Source: Tridacna crocea (Eukaryota > Mollusca > Bivalvia > Cardiida > Cardiidae). From it: a DNA stretch of 64,000 nt. Position 1 is the stretch's first letter; the number at the start of each line of letters is the position of its first letter. Location of the stretch: the NCBI GenBank assembly GCA_943736015.1, contig OX031066.1, positions 8,994,245 to 9,058,244 on the forward strand, in the 5' to 3' direction. The notes beneath the pieces are model-generated. The model ran no database searches, had not been told where the DNA came from, and saw only the letters and a program-made list of their open reading frames with translations. The position numbers and the translations under genes are program-made. Shown one piece after another: positions 34,201 to 49,200 of the stretch.

Positions 34201-37200
34201 TAATCATGTGCAAAAACAAAAAGGCTAACTCAATTCGGTTATTGTTGCCTCCATTAAACAAACCAAATGGAGCCAAGAAACCACAACATTTCGGCCACAC
34301 TGCAGCGCAGTAAAAAAAGCCTGCGTAGGGGATAAAGTCAGAGTCAGCCAAATATTCGGGCTTTTTTCTGATTCCAGATATCTGGGAATAGAATCATAAT
34401 TCAATTTAAAAATGTTCTTGTTCTTGTAGAGAGAACATATCTGTTTCACAAGGGTAATGTTATTTAATAATGATATTTTCTTCCAAATTACCCCTCGTTT
34501 TCTACTTGTCCGCAGACGAGTAGATTGCAAAAAGCCACTTGTCCGACGTCAAATTTACCCGAGTCGGACGAGTCGGACGTAAGAATTCCACACCCCTGGT
34601 TATCGTTCAATAAACCACAGAGTTATGAGGCACAATAAAGAATTCATGAGGGCAATAGCCAGAGTGGTTTATTTATTTTGCCTCATAGCTCACAACATGA
34701 TTTATTGAACGATAAACCACGATAGGAAGAAGATTATTTCGATTCTAACATGGCCAATTCTCAATGAAAGGAAAACAAGTTCAAATTTGGAGTAAACATG
34801 CGGATGAATTATGTTCCATTGAATAACCCACTCATTAAATGACGTCACTCGATATGGAATGACGTCACTCTGCATGGATTGTCACAGATTTTACATGTAC
34901 CACACTTTCCTTGCACTGAGTTTATAGAGCCAAATCCACATGTCATGTTAGAATATGTAATAATGGCCATTCTACTATTAATAGAATACAAGACAATAAA
35001 GCAAAAGTGTCAAATGCTGGTTAATTTCTCAAATTTGATACATGTATTTGTATCAGTTTTCTGTATTGAAAGCCATCTTTGCTTGCAAATGAAAATTACT
35101 AGGTCTTTGACCCTGAGAAAGGAAGCCTTTAAAAACACTGTGGAGAAAGGAGAAAATGCTGGTAACCAGCATTTTCTCCTTTTCCCACAGTGTTTTCTAC
35201 CCTTTTCAAATCAAATTTTGGTTTTTGATTTGCACTTATTTTGTTGTCTGCAAATAGATCTACTTTCAATTTGGACTAGATCAAAATTTTGTCGTTTGGT
35301 AAAGGATTAAAGGTGGCCCTTCAGATTTTGGGACAAAATTTTTTCAAAAATAAAAAAAAGTTCATCCTTATACTCCTAAGGCCTTTTTATTTTCATTCAT
35401 TAAACCCCAGTAGTCGAAAACCGTCGGACAACAAGAGAAATTAGAGATTTACTAACAGGAATTACGGTCTATTTTTAGATGAGCAACTTGGTCATTTACA
35501 TACCGAAAATACACAAATGACACTTCAAACATAGCGTCCAAAGAGGAAATTATGGAACATAATTATCTATTTGTTATGTTATGGAATTTAAGCGTCATTA
35601 TTCACATGCCAGTCACACAGTGCTTTTCTTTAGTTTTGGCACGAAATCTAAAAATACCTTAAGAGGCTACTTAGCCTTTTAAGGGAATACCATCCAAGAA
35701 AAAATTTTTTGGTAATTTTATGATTCTTAATTATTGATGATTTGCATTGTTTTTTCATATAAATTTCAGTGATACATGAATCTATATTTTTTAATTTGGT
35801 GAGATGTGAAAATTCTAAATACCCACCTTTAAAGATGGCCCTTCAGATTTTGGGACGAAAATTTTACAAAAATGCAAAAAAATCATCTTTATACTCCAAA
35901 AGCCTTTAAATTTTCATTCATAAAACCCCAGTAGTCAAAAAGCATCCGACAACATGAGAAATAAGAGACTTACTACAGCCCAGGTTGACACCAACGGGAG
36001 ACACATTCTATTTTTAGATGATCAGTTTGCTCGTTTACATACAGGAATCCACAGACAAAATTTCAAAGATAGCGTCCGAAGAATACATTATGGAAAATAA
36101 TTATTATATGTTTGTTATGTAATGGAATTTAAGCATTATGAGTCAGTGCCAGTCACTTGACATTCCCAAAATGCTTTATTGATTTTTGGCGCGAAATCTA
36201 AAAGTAGCTTAAGAGGCTACGTAGCCTTTTAAAGGTGGCCCTTCAGATTTTGGGACGAAAATTTTACAGAAGTGTAAAAAAATCATCCTTATACTCCGAA
36301 AGCCTTTTAATTTTCATTTATAAAATCCCAGTAGCCGAAAACCGTCCGACAACACGAGAAATTTGAGATTTACTATGGCCCAGGTTGACACCAACGGGAG
36401 ACACATTCTATTTTTAGATGATCAATTCGCTCATTTACTTACAGAAATACACAGAAGAAGCTTCAAACATAGCGTCCGAAGAAGACATGATGGAAAATAA
36501 TTATTACATGTTTGTTATGATAGGGAATTTAAGCGTTATGAGTCATGTGCCTGTCACTTGACATTCCCACAATGGTTGATTGATTTTTGGCGCGAAATCT
36601 AAAAATAGCTTAAGAGGCTACGTAGCCTTTTAAGGGAATACCATCAAAAAAATCTTTTTTTGTAATTTTATGAATCTTAATTATTGATTATTTGTATTAT
36701 TTTTTCATATGAATTTCAGTGATATATATATTTTTTAATTTGGTGAGATGTAAAAATTCTAAATACCCACCTTTAACGGAACACCATCAAAAAATTCTTT
36801 TTTTTTGTAATTTTATGAATCTTAATTATTGATTTGTATTATTTTTTCATATCAATTTCAGTAATATATATATATTTATTCCCCGCTGAAAAGGCGGCGG
36901 GGGATATGGTAATAGTCTCCATCCATCCTTCAGTCATTCCGTCCGTCCTTCAGTCCTTCTGCGACACATTTTTGTCCGGAGCATATCTCCAAAAGTATTT
37001 GAGATATCATCTTCTAACTTCACAAGTGGATAGATCTCATAAAGGAGGCGTGTAGTGTACAAGAACCATTACTCTTTCTTCAGTATTTTTGGAGTTATTG
37101 CCCTTTGTACATTTTTTTCTGGAATTTTTGTCAGGAGCATATCTCCAAAAGTATGAAAGCTAGGAACTTGAAACTTCACACACATATAGAACTCATTGAG

Positions 37201-40200
37201 GAGAAGTGTAGTGCACAAGAACCATAACTCTATCTTCAGTATTTGTGGAGTTATTGCCCTTTGTACATTTTTTACTTTGAATTTTTGTCCGGAGCATATC
37301 TCCAAAAGTATAAAAGCTAGGAACTTGAAACTTCACACATAAATAGAACTCATTGAGGAGAAGTGCAGTGCATAACAACCATAACTCTGTCTTCAGTATT
37401 TTTGGAGTTATTGCCCTTTGTAAATTTTAACTTTGGATTTTTGTCCGGAGCATATCTCCAGAAGTATAAAAGCTAGGAACTTGAAACATCACATGCATAT
37501 AGAACTAATTAAGGAGAAGTGCAGTGCTAAAGAATCATAACTCTATCTTCAGTAATTGTTCAGTTATTGCTTTTTGTAAACTTTCACTTTGGAATTTTGT
37601 TCGGAGCATATCTCCAAAAGTACAAAGGCTAGGAACTTCAAACTGTATACACTTATAGAATTCATTAAGGAGAAGTGCAGTTCACAAAGACCAAAACTCT
37701 GTCTTCAGTAGTTTTTGAGTTATTTCCCTTTGTCAATTTTTACTTTGGATTTCTGTCTGGCGTATATCTCCAAAAGTATAAAAGCTAGGAACTTGAAACT
37801 TCACACACATATAGAACTAATTGAGGAGAAGTGCAGTGCCCAAGAACCATAACTCTATCTTCAGTATTTTTGCGGTTATTGCCCTTTGTAAATTTTTACT
37901 TTAGATTTTTGTTCGCACATTTCCATTTAGATTCACAGGCTTCTTTTGACTGATTAACCTTTGATGAATTTATTCTGTTCTGGGACAAGTGCTAATTTAT
38001 TTTTAGCTCACCTGAGCACAACGTGCTCAGGGGGAGCTATTGTGACCGGTCATCGTCCGGCGTCCGTCCGTCCGTCCGTCCATCTGTCCGTCCGTTAACA
38101 ATTTCTTTAAAAATCTTCTCCTCCAAAACCAGAAGGCCAATCTTGATAAAACTTGGCAGGAATGTTCCTTGGATGAAGCTCTACAAAAATTGTTAAAAGA
38201 ATTTAATTCCAACAAAAACTCTGGTTGCCATGGCAACAAAATGGCTGAAAATGGAAAAAATCTTTAAAAATCTTCTTGTGACAAACCATAAGGCCGGGAG
38301 CATTCATATTTTGTATGAAGCATCATTGGGTGACCCTTTACCAAAATTGTTAAAATTATTCCCCTGGGGTCATATTTGGGCTTTGCCCGGGCGCACCCTA
38401 TTTTACATAGAAACAAAGAAGGAAAGCTTTAAAAAATCTTCTTCTGACAAACCATAATGGCTTAGTGTTTATTCTAGAGCGGAATAGCAGGGCGCGCCGC
38501 CCTGCCCCTTTTTCACTCCGCCCTTCTGCCCTCGAATCTGTGAACACCCGCCCTGTTGCCCTTATCATATACATACTTAACTTGTCTGTGTATTGTTCTG
38601 GTTTCAGAACAAACCACCGGGCTACATGGGCAAAAAACTCATCTTCAGTGTCTCGGCTCTGTCTCGTCAAGCTTGCACAGTCACAAAAAGTCGCCATAAA
38701 TTTCTTCCGACCTGACTATATTCATGAAATACAGCCAATTTAAGACTAAGGGTGACACTAATTATCCTTTATCAACTTCGTCAGTTAAGACAAGACAGCA
38801 GGGTGTTATAATCCTTATCTGTCATTAACTTGCTAAACCATCCCTTTATCCCTCGAAACCCTGACTTTTTTCCCCCAAAGGTACTTTAACGTCTGCTAAT
38901 TTCTTTAAATGACGTCACACAATCAGTGAAATTTATCAATACTTGAATAGTTTTAAAATAAAGCTGAATTAACTCTTATTGCAGCTGGAGATTATCATGT
39001 CGTATATTTTTTGCATAAATTACAAGTATGGATGGTAAACCAAAGTTGCCAACTATCTTGAAAATACTCGATGTTTGCTATTCAAGCATCGGCAATTTTT
39101 TAAAGCAAAATCTGCATTGCAGTGTTCTATTTTTAGCAGTCTATTTATAGAATGGCTATGCAGAAGTACACTACTCCATCAGTAGGTTTGCCCACACATT
39201 TTGTAATTCTTTCTATGTAATAATTAAGTTTTTTTTAATCAAAATTATTGTCATTTCTTAAAACAGCTGAGAAGAAGGGGTTTTTTTTATAATTACTCTG
39301 GACATTTTTTGTTATCTGACGAGAAGTTAGGTAGTGGACCTGTAATAAAAAGCAGCTATTTCCACAATATCATTATCATACAAAATTTGCTAAAATGAGT
39401 ATTATTGTACTACTTTAACAGAGCCAATTTTTCCTTTTTTTCCTTCCTAGAATTATTATTTATAAATCCAAAACCATTGTATTATCATTACAAAGCAAAT
39501 TAATAATTACCTCCCTTTTCTGAAAACTAACAAAAGTATCAACAATTGTTTTTAAGATAGACATCAAAGGCATTTCTAGTCGGTCAAAAATATGCATAAG
39601 TATTTTATCTGTATAAATCCATATTTATCAACTATCAAGAACTTTTATTCCATGCTACACCAGAAGTGTTACGGGTCTACTACATTAAAGCCAAGTGTGA
39701 CAGTGCATCATGGGATCATAAATTACATGGCAATCAAAACCTGTATAGTCAGATTGTGTTGCTTTGGGTCTATGAGTTGATAAGAATCTTTTCTTATTCT
39801 TTTCTTTAATATGCAATTCATATCCAAGTTATAGTTAGAACTTGTTTCGAAAAGAGTGAAGGACACTGATTTGCCTTTATCTGATATGAGAAGTCATTCA
39901 ACAAGGCAATGTTCCTCCCTGCCCCTTTTTCCTGCCTCCCTGCTTTAAAAGAAAATCTTTAAACATATTTTTGTGACAAACCCCAGGGTATGCCTTGTTT
40001 GAAAAGAATAAATAGCCTACCCTTGATAAACCATGTAAGTTACAAATATACTCAGGTGAGCGATATAGGACCATCATGGTCCTCTTGTTTATACTTATTA
40101 TCCCCCTAGTGGGAGGGGGGGGTATGGCAATAGTCTCTGTCAGTCCCTCCTTCCGTCCCCCATTTTTATCTGGAAGATAACATAAACAGTATTTCAGATA

Positions 40201-43200
40201 CCAACTTCAAACTTCGTAAGTGGATAGATCTCATTAAGGAGGAGTGCAGTGTACATGAATGACAACTCTGTCCTTCAAATTTTTAGAGTTAATGCTCTTT
40301 GTTATTTTTCAGGCTTAATTTTTTTGTCCAGCACATAACTTGAAAAGTGTTTCACATATCAACTTCAAAATTTGTATGAGTCTAGATTTCAATAAGAAGT
40401 GCAGTGCAGAAAAATAATAACTTTATCTTTCATAATTTTTGAGTTATTACCCTTTCTTATTTTTCAGGCTTAATTTTTGTCCAGAACATAATTGAAAAAC
40501 TATTTCAGATATGAACATGTAACTTAATCGGTGGATGGATCTTACTGTGAGGAGTGCAGTGTACAAGAACAATAACTCTTGCAATATGACTTTTGAATTA
40601 TTGCCCTTCGTTATTTTTCAGGCTCAATTTTTGTCCGTAACGCAAAAATTATTTCAGTTAATGACATGTGTCTTCATACGTGGATAGATTTTAATTTGGA
40701 GAAATGCATTGTACAAGAATGATAACTCTGCTTTTTATGATTTTTGAGTTATTATGTAATGAAATCCTGTGCCATGGAACAAGGGAGCTTAATGTATAAT
40801 TTCATCATGGACCAATAATAAAAAGGCCACATGTACATGCAAAACACAATACCTCTTATACGTTTGTATCAAAAAAGGTCTTTTTCAGCAGGGGATATCA
40901 TTTCAACGAAATTACTTCTTTAATTTGGTAAGATGTAAAAATTCTAAATACCCACCTTTAAGCATTCAGTGCTCAATTTGAGCTTATTTAATTGTGCTAT
41001 GTCAGTCATCCATCACCCATCATGCATTGAGCATCATTATGTACACTCTAACTCTAAATGCCCCATTTTCTGTTTTATGCTTATGAAATTTGGTCCAAAT
41101 TTTGTCTTGATAGTATCTCCAGCAAGTTTAACTCTTTAGCACACAATCGCAACTTTTAACGACCCGGTGGAAGATTCCTTTTGAAAACACAGTGGGAAAA
41201 GGAGAAAATGCTCGTAACCAGCATTATCAACTTTTCCCACAATTTCTTCTACTCTTCTGCGGTCAAGTTTTAGTTTTTTATTCACATTTGTTTTTTGGTC
41301 TGCAAGTGCTTTCAATTATGTTAAGTCTAAAATTTTGTCATCTGGTAAAGTAAGAGTTTACTCTTTACCAAACAACAAAGTTGTAGACTGGTCCAAATTG
41401 AAGGCTCTTTCAGATAACAAATTAAAGGTACATCAAAAATTAAAGTTTGTTTCCAGTAGGGTAGAAAACATTGTAGGAAAAGGAGAAAATGATTATGCTT
41501 GTTACCGGCAATTTCTCCTTTTCCCACAATGTTTTCAAAAGGTTTCTAGCTCAGGGATGTAAAAGCCAGGGATTGTTTGGGAAAGGGTTAAAGAAAGGAT
41601 CCATTTTATTAAAATATTTGGTCCCATCTTTTATCTAGAGGCCCTGAAGGGCCTGACATTGCTCTACTGGCAGAGATTTTGGTTTTATGCTAACATATGG
41701 CTACATTTCTCATACTGTTTGTTACATTTTTTCAAAATGGATATTGTTAAAGCTATTGATGAAATAAACAAACTGTGAAACTTTCCAAAAAAATCAGGTA
41801 ACAGTTGCAGACTTTATCATGTAAACAAGAAATGGAAGCTTTCAAACTGAAAAGGCTACTTACCATACATTATTGGTTGGAGTTTTTTCAAAATCAATAG
41901 AGTTGAAGCAATTGCTTAGATAAATAAACTGTGCAACTTTCACAGAAATCTGAAAACATACATGGACTGTATCACATAATCTAGAAATAGAAATTTTTAA
42001 CGTGAAATGGAAACTTTTGCCATACTGTTTTATGAAACTTTTCCAAATCAATAGGGTTCAAGCTATTGATGAGATGACCAAGCAGTGCAAGTTTCTGAAA
42101 ATCTGACCACAATTGCAGACTTTATTGTGTAAACAAGAAAAACACATACCTTTAGACAAACAGATAATTATGTATGGACATATGGACGACTGAAACCAAG
42201 CCATGACATAGACTCTGCTGACTTTCAGCCAGTAGATCTGAAAATCTTATGTAGGCATATTTTCAACCCGATACAACTGAGAGTTGGTTTGAATAATTAA
42301 CGGACACAGTCTTGCAAATGATAATATCTTGGACAAAGTGGAAAATGGATCATGTGCAGAAAAAACTAGGTCACAAGGTCATATATTTTACACTCTAGGG
42401 GCCACATTTTCAGTACAATACTCACGAAATCTTAGTCGAAATTTTTTCACGATGATCTCAGACTGATTTGAAAATGATTTTCATGTAGAGTCAAAAACTG
42501 ACTCATCATTCCAAATCCTAGAAAATAACAATTGCACAGTTTGGAGGCAACATTTTTGTTCAGTACTCAGGAAAATTTGTCAGTATATGTTTGTTTGATG
42601 ATTATCTCTGACAATTTCGGTATTTTGGGTGAAAAAGTACCGTACGGTAGGTCACTAAAACAAATCCTAGACAAGCTTGCAGACTTTCTAAAAACCACAG
42701 TTTTGGTTCAATACACATGAAATTTTGTTAGAATGCTTGTCATTATATTTCTGAAGATATTTTATATTAGCCATTTTACATCAAACAGTCTCAGGTGAAT
42801 GACCTTAGAGCTGTCATGGCTCTCTTGGCTAAAAAACTTTTAAATCAAAGTCTGGTTTGTCTCTTTAACACTTCACCACACAACCCTGCCTTTTAATGGC
42901 CCAGACCAGAAAGAGAGGTAAAAACATTGTGGGAAAAGTAGAAAATGCTGGTAACCAGCATTTTCTCCTTTTACTAAAATGTATACTAAAAACAAATGTG
43001 AGTTTTTGAGGCACAATCATTTTGTAGTCAGCAAATGTTTTTTTAACTTTGATAATCCCAAAATTTTGTCAAGTAGTAAAGATCCTGGAAGCACTGAACA
43101 TTTATATACTCTTGAACCTGAGTATATGTTTTTGTAATTAAAGGTGGGTATTTAGAATTTGTACATCTCACCAAATTAAAAAAAAATATATATATCACTG

Positions 43201-46200
43201 AAATTCGTATGAAAAAATAATACAAATCATCAATAATTAAGATTCAGAAAATTACAAAAAATTTTTTTTTGGGGTGGTATTCCCTTAAAAGGCTACGCAG
43301 CCTCTTAAGCTATTTTTAGATTTCGCGCCAAAAATCAATAAAGCATTGTGGGAATGTCAAGTGACTGGCACGTGACTCATAATGCTTAAATTCCCTATTA
43401 TAACAAACATGTAATAATTATTTTCCATAATGTCGTCTTTGGACGCTATGTTTGAAGCTTCTTCTGTGTACTCCTGTAAGCAAATGAGCGAATTGATCAT
43501 CTAAAAATAAAATGTATTTCCCATTGGATTTTATGAATGAAAATTAAAAGGCTTTGGGAGTATAAGCAGTGCTCGCGCTGCCAATCGACATTATCGACAT
43601 TTGTCAATTTATTAATTCAGATATCGATTAATTCTTTCAGTTGTCGATAAAAATTGTCGATTAATTTATACCCCAAAAAGTCGGTTTAAATTTCCTTTAC
43701 ATGCCTGATGCAGGCTAATTTGCGCCAGAAATGTGTGGTAATTGCTTGTTTCACACCTCGGCAACACAGACTTGGGCAATCAACAGGTTACAATGGGCTG
43801 GTATATTATACAACATGTGTCATATTACTCTAAGCCGCTAATTGACCATTATTGTTTGTTTCTTAAATTTTGATTGACCACGTTAACTGACTCGCGGATA
43901 GAAGGGAACCAATCAGCTGTTACTACGTTGACATTATAGCATTGAAATTCACGTTACAAATTTTGGTTACACGCGAGACCTCACGTTAGAAAAAACGGGA
44001 AAAAAAACATTATCTGCTTAACTTGTGTAAAATGACAAGATTTGAAGTTACTTGCTACCCTTATTGATAATTATAGGCAAATCACATGGAAATACCTATC
44101 CACAAATCAACACGAGTGAAAAAATGCTCGATGCAAAAAAACACGGAAACCCATGACACAACAAAATGCTTCTTGTGACATTGACCGATCATTGTCCCTT
44201 TAGACCGTCTTTTCAGCTTTTTAATGACTCTAAGCAGTAAATTTCCATAGGTATCTTACTTTAACAGAGTTTTGTGCAGCAAATCATCAATATTGACTAC
44301 TTTACTTCTAGCTGAGAACAATAATTGTTATATTATATCACATCTTGCCCCTAGATTTACAGCTCAGTGGGTAAGTGTGCCCTTGAAACCAAAAATAAGC
44401 CACTGGGATAACTGTTCACTTATTTAAGTCTTCTGCACTGTTTATGTACTATCGAGTGAATAACTTTTTGTTGATATAGTCTGACTCGCCTACCACACTG
44501 ACTTAACTTGAAAATAATTGAGGTTAAAATATAATAAAGGGAGGTAATCATGTAATAGAAAATTTTCTCCATTTACTTGTGCATATCACTTATTAAAGAG
44601 TTATGTTAATTAAAAAAATGTTGTTGGTAAAGAAGTACTCTCAAAAGTCCTTATGCTTTTATGCAATATTGTGGGAAAAGGAGCACTGTCCCACGAAGTA
44701 GTGCTATACAAATTTTCCTTTTCCCCCCCTCAATATTTTCTGCATTGTAACATTAAAACAAAAATTGTGTTATATGTCAAAAGAGTAACTTTTCATCAAA
44801 GGAAACCAAGAAATCAGTCTTTGTGCTTCTATGCAAATCTTGTGGGAAAATGAGCACAATCTCAGGCAATGGTATAGAGCAAATGTTCCTTTTCCCCCAA
44901 TATTTCTACAATACAAGGTTAAATATATACATGTAGTTGAGTTATTATTATCATTGACATAATAATGTGAATGAAAGTTTGAAACTATGAGTTAACCGTA
45001 AAGTTTGTTCAATGCTACAATTGCATATTTATTTATTTTTTTTTTTAAACCAACTTCACACGCTTATTTTGTCTATTATTTTTTGTAAGAAAAAGTTGTT
45101 GGCCATTATTTTACTTGGGCCAGAGCTAGCACTGTATAAGGATGATTTTATTGCACTTTTGTAAAATTTTTGTCCAAAAATCTGAAAGGCCACCTTTAAG
45201 GTTTAATCATTTGCCTACTGGGGATGCCCTGTCATTGCCTGGTGTTGTCATGTGCAAACTTTGACATTTTTTTTCATGAACTAGTTATTCTGTAATTGAT
45301 GAAGACTTTTTTATTTCAAAGTTGGGCTAGTTGTTGACTGTCAAATGGGAACCCATACAAAAAGGGCAGGTAACTCAGAAATATAGTTTGCTAAAAAAAA
45401 AAAAAGGTTGCTTCCTTTTAAACTTAAAATTTTCAATGAAAAAGCAGCTCAGGCTGAGCTTTGGGACGGTCATGTCTTGTCTTTGTCTTGTCTTTGTCAT
45501 TTTCATCAGTCATTTTTCCTTTCACAGACTGGTTTGAAGTACAGATGCCTCAAGATTCAGTATCCAATGTCTTACCAGATGGTGAGTAGCTAAAACTGAT
45601 ACCGACAATAACCTTTTTATAATTATGCCCGTCAAGACGGGACGTATTATGGGATCACCAGTGGTATACAAGCTGGTGGGTGGGCGGGCAGGCAGCGTCC
45701 AGGTCTTTGTCCGAAGCACCAGGAAAGTTACTACAACATTATTCCATATGTGTGCAAGTATGTACTTTCAAATTCAGCAAATGTAAATTTGTGTAATTTG
45801 CTGTGATGTTTAATTATGTTTAAGAAATAATCTTCCTTCTATCATAGTTTATTGTTCAATAAACCACACTTGTGAGTTATGAGGCTCAATCTATAATCCA
45901 TGAGGACAGTAGCTGGAGTGGTTTATTCATTGCGCCTCATAACTCAAAGTTCAGCATTATCGAATAATAAACCAATACAGAAAGAAGATTATTTTGATTC
46001 TAACGTGAGAAACTCTTAATTTACGTAATCTTTTCATTGATTACCACACAATCCCTACTTTTGACGACTCTGAGAAGGAAGCTTTTAGAAAAGATTGTGG
46101 GAAAAGAAGAAAATGCTGGTAACCAGCATTTTGTCCTTTTCCCACAATGTTTTCTACCCTTTACAAAACAAATTTCAAATTTTCAGTCACTTTCATTTTG

Positions 46201-49200
46201 TCGTCTGCAAATGCTTTTGATTCGGACAAGACTAAAATTTTGTCGTTTGGTAATGAGTTAATGAAAGGAAAACAAGTTCATACTAAGAGTGAAAACATGG
46301 ATGCAGATTATGTTCCTTTAACTCTTTCCCAAACAAGCCCTGGTTTTTACGTGTCTGCAGTGCAAGTCTTTGGAAAAAACTGTGGAAAAAGGAGAAATTG
46401 CTCGTAACGAGCAATTTCTCCTTTTCCCACAGTGTTTTCCAGCCTATTGGAAAACTTTCTGCCATTCTCATCAAATTCAAATTTGTCATCTGCAAACACT
46501 TTGATTTTTGGACAGTCTAAAATTTGTCATCTGGGAAAGGGTTAAATAACTTACTTTATACATAATAATATCACTCTATATAGAATGATGTTACTCTGTA
46601 TAGAATAACATGGATTATACCATGCTTTATTTATGCTTTCGTTGCTCTCAGTTTCAAGGGTTGAATTCACATGTCATGTTAGAATTAACTTTTTACCACA
46701 CTATCTTACCTTTTAATGACCCTCAGCATAAAATGTTTTAAAGACATGGTGGGAAAGGAAAAAATGCTTGTAACCAGCATTTTCTCCTTTTCCTACAATG
46801 ATTTCTACCTTATCAGAAATTATCATTTGAGCAACATTTGCCATCTGCGAATTGCATTCAATTTGTTCAACTCTGAAATTTTGTTGTTTGGTACAGACCT
46901 GGTGTTGTTAAAATTTTAGAGTATATTCATCACATAACTCTTGAAATTTTTCACTGTATTAAAGTGAGGTAGTAAGCTTTCAAACCGTCAGTGAAGAAGA
47001 TTGACAAATGCTAAAAAAAGATTATCGTTGAGGGTTAAATGTGTACATAGTGAAAGTATATTTAAGAAGGAACTTAAAACATTTCTATTCAACAAACACT
47101 ATCAATAAGTTCTTCTGTATTATTGTAAAGGGCAGAAGAATATACATGTATTGTATAAATTTTGCACTATATATATGTTGATGTATTTGTATTTCCTCTG
47201 CCTAATGGTTTCTTCTTCTTAAGATATCATGCTTGAATTCTGCAGAGGTTTGTTGGAATTTTATGTGATCAGTAACACTTATTATACGGGATTGTTTTCA
47301 AATAAGTGTAATGATGCCGTATTCAGTCACATATAAATAGAAAGACATACCAGCTGCAAGGCTAACCAACTAATTACCAAATCGCAAAATTTTTGGTTTG
47401 TCCGAATAGAAAGCATTTGCACACCACAAAGTAAACATAACTCAAAAATTGAAATTTGCTCCAGCGGGGTAGAAAACATTGTGGGAAAAGGAGAAAATCT
47501 TGGTCACCAGCATTTTCTCCTTTTCCCACAATGTTTTCTGAGGGCTTCTTTCTCAGGGTCATCAAAGGTAGGGATTGTGTGGTAATGGGTTAACTCTTTA
47601 CCACACAGCAAAAATGTAGACTGGTCCAAACTGAAAGCATTCACAGGTGACAAATTAAAAGTATCTTAAATGGTGCAATACGTTTCTGAAAGAGTAGTAA
47701 ACATTGTGGAAAAAAGAGAAAATGGAAGTTACAAGTATTTCTCCTCATCTCACAATGTTTCCAGAAGGGGTGTCAAGGGTAAACAAATTTAACTTGCAAC
47801 AAATAACAGAAAGAAAGGACTGACATGTATTACTGATAGTTTTTTATGATAAGTTTTCAAGTGTTAGGTATACCACATTGCAGTGCATATCTAGCTCTTT
47901 TATTTCTTTTATTTCTACAGGTTCCTTGAATCCACAGCTTGTAGGTCTATCTGATACTTTTGTCAAGTATGTAGTTGAAAACAGAGCAGATGTATTGGAG
48001 TATGATATCAGATGGACTAAACAGGAATTCAGCTCAGTAAGTAAATGATCAGTAGTTTTCATAATTTCTTTTCAGCAAATGAGAATACCCTACATTTTCT
48101 GAATTTTTACTATTTTTGATATTCTAATAACAATGATTTTTTATGAATTTTTATCAATTGCATTCACTTATGATTTAACTATAACCTGGTGACTGCCAGT
48201 AAATAATCTCATGCCCTAAAATATCATATTTTAACTACCCTGAAAAAGAAGGCTTTTAGTCTTTTCACCCAACAATCTCGACTTTTAAAGACCCTGAGAA
48301 AAAAGCCTTACAAAAACACTGTGGGTAACGGAGAAAATGCTGGTACAGTCAGGCCGCGATACACCGACCATCGTTATACCGGCAAACTCAGTGAACGACA
48401 AAAAAACACTGGGAACAAACCTCACCTAACATAATTTTGACCCGTTTGAACGGCATATTCAAGTACCGACACCGACGGACATTTGTCGGAACAAATCTTC
48501 GAAATTTAATGAATTTTGCTTCAGTTTATCGGAATTTTCTCAGCCGTGGTCTACGGTTGTTGACATGCCGTAAAGGGTGTCGTAAAATCCTTTATCCACA
48601 GTTGTCGTAAACAATATAGGTTACACAATAGACTCGATTATCGATTTTTTACACCTTCTGATTAATATTGTTTAATGTAAATGAAATGCCTTTGGCAAGT
48701 TTTTCACACTTAAATTTAACTATGTACCGGTGTTGTATGTTTTATTGAATTCGGTTGTCTTTATTTGAGATGTTTGAGCAATTTGAGAAGTTTGAGAAAT
48801 CTGAGAAGTTTGAGAAGTGTCCTTAATAAATGCGAGAAACAATTTTCTTCGTCATTTTTATTATCATTGTGTTTTTATCGCAAAAATTGCCGACTTGTCC
48901 CAATCCGTAACGTAATACGTAAACTTCCCAGCTTTTAGCCTGTTCCTGTTTACAACTCTCACTTCCTGTCTTGTCCGTCATTTCTCGCCGACATCCCGAA
49001 AAATCTCCTGCTCCATTACAACGACTGACTCAGTTACTGACAGGAATTGTGTGGGGACAAAGTATGTCGTTATAACGGGGTTTGACTGTACCACAATGTT
49101 TTCTACCCTTTCCAAATCAAATTTCAAATTTTTCAGCCACATTTATCTTGTCATCTGCAAATGCTTTCAATTTCGACCAGTCTATAAATTTTTTGTTTGC

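Larger units (their letters stand above)
22293..34598. mobile_element. hAT-like non-autonomous element carrying LTR element C
   Basis: Ends CAGGGGTGTGGAA (22293) and TTCCACACCCCTG (34598) are perfect inverted repeats flanked by GTTAT (22288-22292 and 34599-34603). Both subterminal regions repeat CTACTTGTCC and its complement (22318-22385; 34500-34570), as hAT transposase-binding arrays often do. CAG...CTG ends with a 5-bp duplication fit the hAT5-type group (inference). Its own sequence is only 22293-22813 plus 33824-34598; no transposase is seen. Confidence 0.7.
22256..34745. mobile_element. palindromic MITE split by the hAT/LTR nest
   Basis: The left fragment 22256-22292 (GTTTAAGAAATAATCTTC...ATCGTGGG) and right fragment 34599-34745 (...GATAGGAAGAAGATTATTTCG ending TCTAAC) are the two parts of a ~185-bp element whose uninterrupted relative lies at 45828-46008. 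In that copy the arms join through TTTATTGTTCAATAAACC, as here once the insertion is ignored. Confidence 0.75.

Noticed and set aside
34879..35310. 143-codon + strand frame
   Set aside because: Its second half is MITE sequence; no domain.
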